Positions 1 through 8,509 of a DNA stretch of 64,000 nucleotides are shown piece by piece (position 1 is the first letter of the stretch; each line of letters opens with the position of its first letter). A model generated the notes under the pieces. The model made no database searches. It saw nothing but the letters and a program-made list of their open reading frames with translations, and had not been told where the DNA came from. A program made the position numbers and the translations under genes. This DNA comes from Paracoccus sp. (in: a-proteobacteria) (GTDB taxonomy: Bacteria > Pseudomonadota > Alphaproteobacteria > Rhodobacterales > Rhodobacteraceae), in NCBI RefSeq assembly GCF_030538755.1, contig NZ_JAUNTJ010000014.1:16059-80058 (forward strand), given 5' to 3'.

Positions 1-159
1 CGCCAATGCGGCGGGCGGTATTTCTGAATCTGTCGCAGGCACCACCTGCGGTATCGTCAGATCTGGCGCAGCAACCGGATTTTCCTCGACTGCAGGATCG
101 GCAGATGCGGCAAACGCCGCAAAACACCACAGGAACACGGCCCCCGGAAACCCGCGCAT
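1..159 (-). CDS. Secreted protein of unknown function, N-terminal part only
   Basis: Reading leftward from an ATG at 159 there is an open frame of 53 codons that runs off the window start. It begins MRGFPGAVFLWCFAAFAASA, a typical signal peptide with a likely cut after ASA, followed by a Pro/Ala/Val/Glu-rich stretch. The ATG lies one base beyond the stop codon of the trimeric autotransporter (stop at 163-161), so the two are almost certainly co-transcribed and translationally coupled. The mature domain is outside the window, so no family can be given. An envelope or periplasmic accessory of the adhesin is a reasonable guess from position and signal peptide only. Confidence 0.6.
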   Translation of the reverse strand, partial: MRGFPGAVFLWCFAAFAASADPAVEENPVAAPDLTIPQVVPATDSEIPPAALA

Positions 160-160
160 C

Positions 161-3049
161 TTAATCAAACGTGTAAGTCGCACCAAAGGCCGCCCCCATA
201 TCGTTACCGCCGCCATAAGTCATACCCCCCGAAAACCGCCATTTTTCATCACGGCTGACATATCCGGCCCCCAAGGACATGCTGGTTGCCCCCTTATAGT
301 TACCAAGGCCAAAGCCGATCGACAGCTTGGCCGGGCGGTCGTCATGGCGGATCGTCGCCAGGGCCATTGCGCCTGAGATACCGCTGTTGGCTTCGCGGCG
401 GTTACGGGCAATGTCATGGCCCTGCGCGCTGACCTGAGCCGACAACTCATACATCTGCCCGCCTGTCACCGCATCGGTAGAACCGGCGCTGATCCGCCCC
501 CGGCCAAGGTTCGAGATCGTAACCGGGGCCGTATCGCTATCTGACTGGCGCAGCATATAGGTGCCGGGCCGATCTTGTGACCAGCGGCCGGGCAGTTGCG
601 CACGGGTTTCGCCGATGCTGGCGGTGTTGGCCGACACCTGCGCCTTGACGCCCGCCACGTCGCTGGACACCGCATGAAGCTGTGCGCCATTGACCGCATC
701 ACCGGACCCCGCCGCAACCCGACCCGCCGCCACATTCGACAAGGCCACCGCCTGACCATCCGTGCGGCCCAGCACATAGCCAGACGAACCATCCTGCGCC
801 CAGTGCCCCGGCAACCGTTCGGCATTGGCGGTGATGGCGGCGGTGTTGGCCGCCGTTTCGTTGCGCAAAATGCCAATATCCTGACGGGCTGTGTGCAACT
901 GCGCACCATTCACGGCATCCGTTGAATTGGCCGCCACATCCCCCGCCGCCACATTCGTCATCACAACCGGAGCCGCAGCCGTTCCGCCATGATCCAGCGC
1001 GTATTTCCCATCAGCGGCCCAGCCACCGGCCATATTGGCGCGCAGATCCCCAATATCCGAAATCACGGCAGCCGTACCCGCCTTGAGCGCCGCAAGCTCT
1101 TGATTAGTGGCATAGAGTTGCGCGCCGTTCACAGCATCTGTCGAAGTCGCGCTTAACTGTCCGGCGGCAAGGTTGGTCATCGTGACAGCGTTACCACCAG
1201 CACCCGAGCGGCCCAGCGCATAAGTTTCGGCCCCGCTCCACCCGCCGGGCAGGTTGATGCGGGTGGCGGTCAGTTCCGTGTTCGTGGCGTAAAGCTGCGA
1301 TCCGTTCACCGCATCGGTGGAACCCGCAGCAACACGCCCCGCGGCCACATTCTGCACCTGCCGTTCTGCCCCGGCCGCGCCAACCGACACCACATCGCCC
1401 GCAGCGGCGGCGACACCAGCATAGCTGTGCGTGACGCCCGCCACCGCGCCGCCTGTCACCGGCACAGCCGCCGCCACGGTCGCGCCGTTACCCAGCGCCA
1501 CGGCTCCATCCAGCCCGGCCGCAACCGCCACATCATTGCCGATAACAAAGCTGTTGGCCGCCTCGATCATATTGTTGTTCCCGACGGCATAAGACCCATC
1601 GCCAGACACCGTGTTCGGATCGCCGATGGCACCCGCATGATTGCCCGTCACCTGATTGCCGGTGCCGATGGCAATCGACTGTTCGCCGGTCGCGCGCGCC
1701 CCGCTGCCCATGGCAATCGAATCGGTTCCAGCCAGCGTAGCCTGACCAATGGCAATAGAGCGGCTGACGACCAGCGGTTCCGCACTCGTGCCAGCGCCCG
1801 CTTTGTGGCCCAGCGCGATATTGCCAACCCCGGTCACATAGGAACCAGCCGCAGTGCCGCCCGCATAGTTGTAATCGCCGATGACATTGCGGCCAGCCCA
1901 GTCGCCACCAATCGCGACATTGCCACTGCCGATCAGGCTCAGCCCGGCGCCGGTGCCCAACGCCACGTTCTGCTGACCTTGAACATCACGTCCGGCGTGC
2001 CAGCCAATCGCGTTGTTCTGCATACCTTTGGTGCCCGTGCCAGCGTTGGTGCCGATGGCATTATTGGCGCTGCCATCACCACCACCAGCAAGGCTTTGAC
2101 ACCACCAGCCATGCCCCCAGACGCACGTAATATCTGTCCTGTCAACGCCCAGCGCCCCGATATTCCGCCCCGCGCCGGAACCGATGGCCACGTTTTCGCT
2201 GGTGGAAACGCCTTGCCCGGCATTGGCACCGATGGCGATCAGATTGCTGGCTTTGTCAGTGCTGTCCCGGCCTGCCCCAGACCCCATGACAATCGAATAA
2301 TGCCCCGCCGCGACAGCCCCGATGCCAAGCGCGAAAGAATCATTCCCCTGTGCCTTTGCATTCACGCCAACCGCGATCGAGTTCCGCCTTTCCGTCAGCG
2401 CGCCATGCCCCAGCGCGACCGAGCTTGTGCCACTTGCCGACGCGCCCTGCCCGATTGCGGTTGTGTTATCCGCATTGGCCTTGGCTGAATTGCCCACCGC
2501 CACAGCAGCATTGCCCGTCGCAGCCACAGTAGCCTGATACCCTAGAGCAATTGCCGCTTTTCCAAACGAAGACGCCTCTTGTCCAATGGCAATCGCGCTC
2601 TCGGCCCGTGATGCGGCCTTATAGCCCACTGCAATTCCATAAATAGAAGCGGCTCCGCTATGGGCGCCGAAAGCCAGCGAATGTGTGCCCTTGCTATACG
2701 CACCCCAACCGATGGCAACCGAGCTTTGCCCAACCGCACGGGCCAGTTTGCCGATGGCAATATCCGAAGTACGTACTGCCAATGCCTGATCCCCGAGCGC
2801 CACCGAAGACGCGCCTGAGGCTATGGCGCCCGCGCCAATTGCCACGGCACTTTCCCCCGTTGCACTGACACCAATACCGCAGACGATCTGATGTCCTTCT
2901 GCGGCTTCCATTGCTGCCTTTTGTTCAGCATCCACAGTGCCATCCAGGGCCGGACAAACAACATCCGCCTGAGCCTGCCCGGCGTCAAGCATAACTCGGC
3001 AGGCAACAAAAATGGCGCCACTCATCATCAAAAATCGCATCACCGCCAT
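161..3049 (-). CDS. Trimeric autotransporter adhesin, YadA/Hia type
   Basis: About 962 residues. A signal peptide ends near AQADVV. It is followed by some 450 residues of head made of 14-residue-like units of the form SVAIGxGAxAxG (for example SVALG, SIAVG, NVAIG), the left-handed beta-roll of YadA heads. Next come several neck/stalk units with the recurring motif A(A/G)STDAVNGxQLY. The last ~75 residues, from SGAMALATI to a terminal Phe-Asp, form the four-stranded YadA membrane anchor. Family knowledge predicts a homotrimer secreted by the type V route and binding host or abiotic surfaces. The frame is open back to a TTG at 3055. I prefer the ATG at 3049; an ATG at 3040 is also possible. The repeats are protein-level, not a CRISPR. 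An exported protein gene follows one base downstream. Confidence 0.93.
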   Translation of the reverse strand: MAVMRFLMMSGAIFVACRVMLDAGQAQADVVCPALDGTVDAEQKAAMEAAEGHQIVCGIGVSATGESAVAIGAGAIASGASSVALGDQALAVRTSDIAIGKLARAVGQSSVAIGWGAYSKGTHSLAFGAHSGAASIYGIAVGYKAASRAESAIAIGQEASSFGKAAIALGYQATVAATGNAAVAVGNSAKANADNTTAIGQGASASGTSSVALGHGALTERRNSIAVGVNAKAQGNDSFALGIGAVAAGHYSIVMGSGAGRDSTDKASNLIAIGANAGQGVSTSENVAIGSGAGRNIGALGVDRTDITCVWGHGWWCQSLAGGGDGSANNAIGTNAGTGTKGMQNNAIGWHAGRDVQGQQNVALGTGAGLSLIGSGNVAIGGDWAGRNVIGDYNYAGGTAAGSYVTGVGNIALGHKAGAGTSAEPLVVSRSIAIGQATLAGTDSIAMGSGARATGEQSIAIGTGNQVTGNHAGAIGDPNTVSGDGSYAVGNNNMIEAANSFVIGNDVAVAAGLDGAVALGNGATVAAAVPVTGGAVAGVTHSYAGVAAAAGDVVSVGAAGAERQVQNVAAGRVAAGSTDAVNGSQLYATNTELTATRINLPGGWSGAETYALGRSGAGGNAVTMTNLAAGQLSATSTDAVNGAQLYATNQELAALKAGTAAVISDIGDLRANMAGGWAADGKYALDHGGTAAAPVVMTNVAAGDVAANSTDAVNGAQLHTARQDIGILRNETAANTAAITANAERLPGHWAQDGSSGYVLGRTDGQAVALSNVAAGRVAAGSGDAVNGAQLHAVSSDVAGVKAQVSANTASIGETRAQLPGRWSQDRPGTYMLRQSDSDTAPVTISNLGRGRISAGSTDAVTGGQMYELSAQVSAQGHDIARNRREANSGISGAMALATIRHDDRPAKLSIGFGLGNYKGATSMSLGAGYVSRDEKWRFSGGMTYGGGNDMGAAFGATYTFD

Positions 3050-3240
3050 CTGCAATATTACCCGACAAAAGTTACGACCAAACCCCGGTTATCCAAGACA
3101 GTCAGATAACCGCAGGTGATTAACAATTGATTGATAACAAGGGGCTATAGCGAAATTTTCTTCGCAGAAACAGCAGATTGCCCGCGGCATTTAGCTCAAA
3201 TGCGATGCAAAAGGCCGGGGGCAGCCCCCCGGCCCGGCTT

Positions 3241-3903
3241 TCAGCGCGATGTTTCCGTCAGGCGGCGGCGCACATAAGCCTGCACCTTGTCGATCATCGG
3301 CTTCATATGTTCTTCGTCGTCGCGGAAGAAATGGTCCGCACCCTCGATTTCTTCGTGGGTGATGGTGATGCCCTTTTGCTCGCGCAGTTTGCCGACAAGG
3401 GCGTGCGTGTCCTTGGGCGGGGCCACGCGATCCGCCGTGCCGTTGATAATCAGCCCCGACGACGGGCACGGCGCCAGAAAGCTGAAATCATACATGTTCG
3501 CAGGCGGCGCGACGCTGATAAAGCCGGTGATTTCGGGGCGGCGCATCAGCAGTTGCATCCCGATCCAGGCCCCGAAACTGAAACCCGCCACCCAGCAATG
3601 TTTCGAATTGGGGTTCATCGCCTGCAAATAATCCAGCGCCGAGGCCGCGTCCGACAGCTCGCCAATGCCCTGATCGTATTCGCCCTGACTGCGACCCACC
3701 CCGCGGAAGTTGAACCGCATCACCGTGAACCCCATGCCGTGAAAGGCATAGTGCAGGTTATACACGACCCGATTGTTCATCGTGCCGCCGTATTGCGGAT
3801 GCGGGTGAAGGACGATAGCTATGGGGGCATCAGGCTTGCCGGGCTGAGGGTGATAGCGGCCTTCCAACCGGCCTTCGGGACCGGGAAAAATCAGTTCTGG
3901 CAT
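3241..3903 (-). CDS. Alpha/beta hydrolase (COG2945-like)
   Basis: 220 residues starting MPELIFPGPEGRLEGRY. The protein has the alpha/beta-hydrolase core: an HPHPQYGG oxyanion region near residue 32, RFNFRGVGRS near 60, the nucleophile elbow GFSFG (serine) near 104, an Asp-containing NGTADRVAPP near 153 and a histidine in EGADHFF near 190. These give a Ser-Asp-His triad. Substrate is not predictable. The upstream frame is open to 4065, but the start at 3903 fits the family and leaves room for a promoter region facing iscR. It is divergent from iscR, with about 150 bases between the two starts. Confidence 0.85.
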   Translation of the reverse strand: MPELIFPGPEGRLEGRYHPQPGKPDAPIAIVLHPHPQYGGTMNNRVVYNLHYAFHGMGFTVMRFNFRGVGRSQGEYDQGIGELSDAASALDYLQAMNPNSKHCWVAGFSFGAWIGMQLLMRRPEITGFISVAPPANMYDFSFLAPCPSSGLIINGTADRVAPPKDTHALVGKLREQKGITITHEEIEGADHFFRDDEEHMKPMIDKVQAYVRRRLTETSR

Positions 3904-4052
3904 CAGAGACCTTTTGCGGATGTGGATTTCTTGACGCCTTCGCGCCCGGACTTTATCTGGTGAGCCTGCGGAACAGGTGCAAGAAACTGCCTTGGCGGCA
4001 TAGCGCAGCACAGCGTCATGCGTCAAGGAAACCTGCCAAAGGGGGCGCTGCG

Positions 4053-4511
4053 ATGAAACTGTCAACCAAGGGGCGTTACGCCATTATCGCGCTGGTCGAT
4101 CTGGCCATCGCGCGGGGGGATGATCTGACCTCGCTGGCGGAAATTTCCGAACGGCAGGATATTTCGCTGCCCTATCTGGAACAATTGTTCGTCAAGCTGC
4201 GCCGCGCCGGTCTGGTCGATTCGGTGCGCGGGCCGGGCGGCGGCTATCGTCTGGCGCGGACGCCCGAAACCATCCGCGTGGCCGATGTGCTGGGCGCGGT
4301 GGATGAAACCGTCAGCGCCATGCATGTGGGCGCGGGGGCCTCGGGCGGGGTGTCGGGGTCGCGGGCGCAAACCCTGTCGAACCGGCTGTGGGAAAGCCTG
4401 TCGGCGCATGTCTATGTGTTCCTGCACAACACCACGCTGGCCGATGTCGCCAAGAACCAGCTTCTGCCCTGCCCGGCGCTGCCGCAAATGTTGCAGATCG
4501 AGGACGAATAA
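4053..4511 (+). CDS. iscR: Rrf2-family iron-sulfur regulator IscR, single-cysteine type
   Basis: 152 residues beginning MKLSTKGRYAIIALVDLA, the standard Rrf2/IscR N-terminus, with a winged helix to about residue 70 (SLPYLEQLFVKLRRAGLV and VRGPGGGYRLAR). The region that holds three cysteines in enterobacterial IscR reads HVGAGASGGVSGSRAQT and has none; the only cysteine is Cys140 near the C-terminus. Rhodobacteraceae IscR proteins are known to carry only one cysteine yet still sense Fe-S status, so this fits lineage rather than decay. The start is the ATG after GGGGGCGCTGCG; longer frames upstream lack family similarity. The usual isc-suf genes do not follow: the next gene is convergent. Confidence 0.9.
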   Translation: MKLSTKGRYAIIALVDLAIARGDDLTSLAEISERQDISLPYLEQLFVKLRRAGLVDSVRGPGGGYRLARTPETIRVADVLGAVDETVSAMHVGAGASGGVSGSRAQTLSNRLWESLSAHVYVFLHNTTLADVAKNQLLPCPALPQMLQIEDE

Positions 4512-4542
4512 TCCCATCAGGTCAGCACCTTGGACCGGGTTG

Positions 4543-5643
4543 TTAACCCGCTTTCTGGCGCGTCAAAGCCTGTGACATCGCCGCGTCCAGAATGTCCAGT
4601 TCTGCCTGCGGCCCGCAGGAAATGCGGATGCAGCGGTCCAGCGGCGCAACGCCCGGCATTCGGATAAAGACGCCCGCCTCTGCCAGCCCGGCCACCACTC
4701 CGCGCGCGAAATCGCCATCGCGCCCGGTATCCACCGCAACGAAATTCGTGGCCGAGGGCAGCGCCGCCATCCCGTGCCGCGCGGCGATCTGGCCGATCCG
4801 GTCACGCGCGGCAGCGACCTGCGCGATCACCTGTTGCAGCCAGCCCTGATCCTCTAGCGCGGCCAAGGCCCCCGCCTGCGCGATCCGGCCGACGCCGAAA
4901 TGATTGCGGATGCGGTCGAACCCCGCCACCAGTTCCGGCGCGCCGATGGCATAGCCGACACGCACCCCGGCCATCCCATAAGCCTTGGAAAACGTCCGCA
5001 TACGGATCACGCGCGGGTCATCCGCCACGATCTGCGGCACGGCATCGGCGGGGGCAAATTCGACATAAGCCTCGTCCAGAATCAGCAGGCAGTCGGGCGG
5101 CAGGTGATCCAGCATCGCGGCCACATCGGCACCGCTGTTCCAACTGCCCATCGGGTTATCGGGGTTGGCCAGATAGACCAGCCGCGCGCCCACCTGCCCG
5201 GCGCGGTCGATCAGCGCGGCAATATCCTCGCGGTCATTGCGATAAGGAACCTTGTGCAGCACGCCGCCAAAGCCCGTGACGTGATAGTTAAAGGTCGGAT
5301 AGGCCCCCTCGGAGGTGACAACCGCATCACCCGGCGCGATCAGCAGCCGCACCAGATTGCCCAGCAACCCGTCGATCCCCTCGCCCACGGTCAGATGCGC
5401 TGCGGTCACACCGCAATGCGCCGCCAGCGCGGTTTTCAGATCGAACAGATCCGGGTCGCCGTATTTCCAGCTTTCCCCCGCCGCCGCAGCCATCGCCGCC
5501 ACCGCGCGCGGGCTGGGACCAAAGCCGTTCTCGTTCGCACCCAGCCGCGCGCGAAAAGGGAGACCCGCGCGGCGTTCCAGCGTTTCGGGGCCGGTAAAGG
5601 GCACGGTCGCGGGCAGGCTGGCGGGGATGGGGGCAAAGCGCAT
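4543..5643 (-). CDS. PLP-dependent aminotransferase, HisC-like (class I/II)
   Basis: 366 residues. Visible motifs are ARLGANENGFGPSP near residue 33, the substrate/PLP region LANPDNPMGS near 158, the Asp of LILDEAYVEF near 187, the PLP-lysine motif TFSKAYGMAGVRVGYAIG near 217 and the arginine in CIRISCG near 343. This is the histidinol-phosphate/aromatic aminotransferase layout at the usual length. Whether it is the histidine-pathway enzyme or an aromatic or tropinone-type paralogue cannot be decided: no other his gene is nearby. It starts three bases after the upstream SDR stop, making it last in a leftward operon, and converges on iscR. Confidence 0.85.
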   Translation of the reverse strand: MRFAPIPASLPATVPFTGPETLERRAGLPFRARLGANENGFGPSPRAVAAMAAAAGESWKYGDPDLFDLKTALAAHCGVTAAHLTVGEGIDGLLGNLVRLLIAPGDAVVTSEGAYPTFNYHVTGFGGVLHKVPYRNDREDIAALIDRAGQVGARLVYLANPDNPMGSWNSGADVAAMLDHLPPDCLLILDEAYVEFAPADAVPQIVADDPRVIRMRTFSKAYGMAGVRVGYAIGAPELVAGFDRIRNHFGVGRIAQAGALAALEDQGWLQQVIAQVAAARDRIGQIAARHGMAALPSATNFVAVDTGRDGDFARGVVAGLAEAGVFIRMPGVAPLDRCIRISCGPQAELDILDAAMSQALTRQKAG

Positions 5644-5646
5644 CGG

Positions 5647-6342
5647 TTAACCTCGTCCGATCAGGGGCATATTCGTGGCCATCACCGTCATCGACAGCAC
5701 ATTGCTGCCCGCCGGCAGGCTGGCCATGTGCAGAACGGCGTGCGCGGCCTGATCCACCGGCATCATCGGCTCGGGGTTATCCTGCCCCGCCGCGATCCCG
5801 GCCAGCAGCTCGGTCGCGGCGTTGCCGATGTCGATCTGCCCGGCAGCAATGCCAAAGGGCCGCCCGTCCAGCGCAAGCTGCCGCGTCAGCCCGGTCAGCG
5901 CATGTTTCGCCACCGTATAGGCCATCGCGCGCGGGCGCGGCGCCTGCGCACTGACCGATCCGTTCAGGATGATGCGCCCGCCCTGCGGGTCTTGCCGCCG
6001 CATCTGCGCGAATGCCGCGCGGCAGACATGGAACATCCCGTCAAGGTTCACCGCCATCGCCGCGCGCCATTCCTCATCGGTGATCCCGTCAATGCTGTCG
6101 GCGCGCGGAAAGGCCCCGGCATTGGCGAACAGCACATCCACCCTGCCCCAATCCGCCGCAATCGCATCGAATGCCGCCCTAACCGCCGCGCTGTCGGTTA
6201 CATCGCAGGCGATGGCGCGCACACCATCCGGCGCCACCTCGCGCCGCGACAGCCCCGCCACCTGCCAGCCCTGCGCCACGGCCATCGCCGCCACCGCCGC
6301 GCCGATGCCCGACGAAGCGCCCGTCACCACCATCACCGGCAT
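5647..6342 (-). CDS. Short-chain dehydrogenase/reductase
   Basis: 231 residues of classical SDR. The cofactor motif TGASSGIG is at residues 7-14, an Asn-Ala-Gly motif (FANAG) near 92, the catalytic serine in ILNGSVSAQ near 139 and the catalytic pair in AYTVAKHAL near 152. The substrate is unknown. The ATG overlaps the stop of the preceding RAM-domain gene by one base, so translation is probably coupled. The aminotransferase follows after three bases, suggesting an amino-acid or keto-acid related pathway, but this is inference from position. Confidence 0.85.
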   Translation of the reverse strand: MPVMVVTGASSGIGAAVAAMAVAQGWQVAGLSRREVAPDGVRAIACDVTDSAAVRAAFDAIAADWGRVDVLFANAGAFPRADSIDGITDEEWRAAMAVNLDGMFHVCRAAFAQMRRQDPQGGRIILNGSVSAQAPRPRAMAYTVAKHALTGLTRQLALDGRPFGIAAGQIDIGNAATELLAGIAAGQDNPEPMMPVDQAAHAVLHMASLPAGSNVLSMTVMATNMPLIGRG

Positions 6343-6578
6343 CAGAACGCCTTGAAGGTCATGGTGGTCAGGGTGCGGCTGATGCCGGGAATGTCGAACA
6401 GACGTTCGGCCAGAAAGCGGCCCACGTCCTCATCCTCGGGGATATAGATCTTGGCCAGCAGGTCGAAATCGCCCGAGGTCGAATAAAGCTCGCTGACCAC
6501 CTCGCGGTCATAGATGGCATCGGCGACCTGATAGGTCTTGCCGGGGTCGCAACGGAACTGCACAAAGACGGGGCGCAT
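6342..6578 (-). CDS. Stand-alone Lrp/AsnC ligand-binding (RAM) domain protein
   Basis: 78 residues, MRPVFVQFRCDPGKTYQVAD to TMTFKAF, matching the C-terminal RAM domain of Lrp/AsnC regulators (pattern GDFDLLAKIYIPEDEDVGRFL) with no helix-turn-helix. Such orphan RAM proteins bind amino acids or modulate full-length Lrp family members and assemble as dimers or higher rings. A good ribosome site (AAAAAGGAGT) precedes the ATG. It sits between MATE efflux and SDR genes on the same strand and overlaps the SDR start by one base. Confidence 0.85.
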   Translation of the reverse strand: MRPVFVQFRCDPGKTYQVADAIYDREVVSELYSTSGDFDLLAKIYIPEDEDVGRFLAERLFDIPGISRTLTTMTFKAF

Positions 6579-6602
6579 CGGGGACTCCTTTTTCGCGGGA
6601 TG

Positions 6603-7979
6603 TTAGGCTGCGGGGGCGGCGCTGGTCCAGTCCCCGCGCAGCAACCCAACCCAAAAGCGCCGCATCAACAGGACGCCGGCGACGGTCAGGCCCACGCACA
6701 GACCCAGCCACAGCCCGCCCGGCCCCATGCCTGCGCGAAAGGCCAGCAGCCAGGCCACCGGCATCCCGACCACCCAGTAACTGAAGGCCGCGATCCACAT
6801 CGGCACCCGCGTATCCTGCACCCCGCGCAGAAAGCCAAGCGCAATGACCTGCATCGCATCCGTCAACTGAAACAGCGCCGCATACATCAGCAGATAGGCG
6901 CCCAGCCCCACGATCAGCGGGGCCTGCGGATCGGTCGGGTCAAGGAACAACCGCACCATCGGCGCGGCAAACAGCAGATAGATGGTGATGGCGACCACCG
7001 CAAAGGCCAGCGACAGCGCAATCACCGTCACCGCAGCATCCCGCATCCAGATGCCATCGCCGCGCCCACGCGCCTGCCCGACCCGCACCGTCGCCGCATT
7101 CGACAGCCCCAGATGCGCCATGAAGGTGATCGAGGTGATTTGCAGCGCAATGCCATGCGCCGCCAGCTCTTGCGTGCCGATCCAGCCCATCATGATGTTC
7201 GAGCCGACAAACAGCCCGCCCTCGGCCACCATGGTCAGACCGATGGGCAGACCGATCACGGCCACCTGCCGTATCGCCGGCCAGTCGGGCCGCCAGAACC
7301 GCTGGAACAGATGATATTTCCGCGCATAGGGCAGCCACGCCGCATAGGCCATCAGCACCAGCAGTTGCCCCACCTGCACGATCAGCGTGGCAATCGCCGC
7401 ACCACGCACACCCAGTTCCGGCGCGCCAAGGTTGCCAAAGATGAACACCCAGTTCAGGGCCAGATTGACCGGCAGACCGATCAGCGTCACCCACATCACA
7501 ACCTGCGCCCGCTCCATCGCGGCCAGATAGGACGACAACACAACCTGCCACAACAAGATCGCCAGCCCCCAGCCCGCAATCCGCAGATAGGACTGCGCCA
7601 GCGATGAAATCTCGGGGGTCTGGCCCAGCAACAGCAAGACCGGCTCGGACCACCACATCAGCGGCATGGCCAACAGACCGAAACCCGCCGACAGCCACAA
7701 CGCCATGCGCGTGCCACGCCGCACCTCGGTTTCATGCCCGGCCGCAATATCCGAGGCGATCACCCCCATCAGCCCGATGCCAAAACCCATCCCCAGAAAC
7801 ATCAGGATATGAATGACCGAGGTGGCAATCACCAGCGCCGCCAGCGGCGTGACACCATACCAGCCGATCATCACCGTGTCGCCCACACCAATCGCCATGC
7901 GCGCCAAATGGCTGGCGATCAGGGGCAACCCCAATGCCAGAGTGGCCGTGATATGAGGGCGATAGCGCGTAAACTCCAT
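6603..7979 (-). CDS. MATE-family multidrug/sodium antiporter (NorM/DinF-like)
   Basis: 458 residues with about twelve hydrophobic segments in two pseudo-symmetric halves, the MATE layout. The N-terminal half has ARMAIGVGDTVMIGWYG near residues 26-42, typical of the first transmembrane helix and loop. The second half has VAEGGLFVGSNIMMGWIG at the equivalent place. Family members export cationic compounds in exchange for sodium or protons across the inner membrane; the substrate here is unknown. The RAM-domain gene follows after 24 bases. One copy of the 33-bp repeat lies upstream, between this gene and nudix. Confidence 0.9.
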   Translation of the reverse strand: MEFTRYRPHITATLALGLPLIASHLARMAIGVGDTVMIGWYGVTPLAALVIATSVIHILMFLGMGFGIGLMGVIASDIAAGHETEVRRGTRMALWLSAGFGLLAMPLMWWSEPVLLLLGQTPEISSLAQSYLRIAGWGLAILLWQVVLSSYLAAMERAQVVMWVTLIGLPVNLALNWVFIFGNLGAPELGVRGAAIATLIVQVGQLLVLMAYAAWLPYARKYHLFQRFWRPDWPAIRQVAVIGLPIGLTMVAEGGLFVGSNIMMGWIGTQELAAHGIALQITSITFMAHLGLSNAATVRVGQARGRGDGIWMRDAAVTVIALSLAFAVVAITIYLLFAAPMVRLFLDPTDPQAPLIVGLGAYLLMYAALFQLTDAMQVIALGFLRGVQDTRVPMWIAAFSYWVVGMPVAWLLAFRAGMGPGGLWLGLCVGLTVAGVLLMRRFWVGLLRGDWTSAAPAA

Positions 7980-8021
7980 ACCGCCGCCATAACCGCGCCC
8001 CGCCCCCGCGGCAAGCCCGCC

Positions 8022-8054
8022 GCTTCCTGTTTGCCCAAATACGCACCTTCGGGC
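8022..8054 (+). repeat. 33-bp intergenic repeat, copy A
   Basis: A 33-base segment starting GCTTCCTGTTTGCC and containing AAATACGCA, located between the nudix stop and the MATE start. Two further copies are at 33161-33193 (same strand) and 10100-10132 (opposite strand). The three agree at 30 of 33 positions. All lie between genes. Confidence 0.75.
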
Positions 8055-8065
8055 GAAACCGCGCC

Positions 8066-8509
8066 CTAGGAAACCAACCCCTCCAACGGATCATACAGCG
8101 CCGCGGCATCACCCCAGACCGCATCGGCCAGCCGATCCGGCTTGTGCCGCAGCCCCGCCAGTTCGGCGCGCGAAGCCCAGCACAGCCGGTTGACCACCCG
8201 CTCGGGGTCGGCCAGACGTTCGGCCCCGCCGGTCAGACGGGCGCGGAAGATCAGGTCCACCTGATGAAAACCGCTGGCCGGGTCGTGGAACTCATTCACC
8301 AGAACGGGCGGGCCAACGACGATGGTCAGGCCGGTTTCCTCGGCCACCTCGCGGATCAGATTTTCAGGCAGCGAAGCGCCCGGCTCGACCCCGCCGCCGG
8401 GCAGGCACCACAGGTCGGATTGCGCGCCGGGAAAGGCGTTCACCAACAACAGCCGGTCATCGCGCAAAATGGCCGCCCGCACGGCCAGCCGGGGGCGGGC
8501 CAGCTTCAT
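8066..8509 (-). CDS. NUDIX hydrolase
   Basis: 147 residues with a Nudix box at about residues 39-61 (GGVEPGA...REVAEETGL). The catalytic core REVAEETG is intact, but the first conserved glutamate of the box (Gx5E) is Ala45. The family hydrolyses nucleoside diphosphates linked to another group, often damaged nucleotides, and needs a divalent metal. The ATG overlaps the purK stop by four bases (ATGA), so it is co-translated with purE-purK. The substrate is unknown. Confidence 0.87.
   Translation of the reverse strand: MKLARPRLAVRAAILRDDRLLLVNAFPGAQSDLWCLPGGGVEPGASLPENLIREVAEETGLTIVVGPPVLVNEFHDPASGFHQVDLIFRARLTGGAERLADPERVVNRLCWASRAELAGLRHKPDRLADAVWGDAAALYDPLEGLVS

Noticed and set aside
600-3000. 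Regularly spaced short repeats at the window start, resembling a CRISPR array
   Set aside because: They are in-frame, variable and encode the SVAIG-type head repeats of the autotransporter; there is no constant repeat with unique spacers.
3960-4052. Upstream extension of iscR from a frame open at 3960
   Set aside because: The extra residues are not family-like and run through the promoter region; MKLSTKGRYA is the conserved start.
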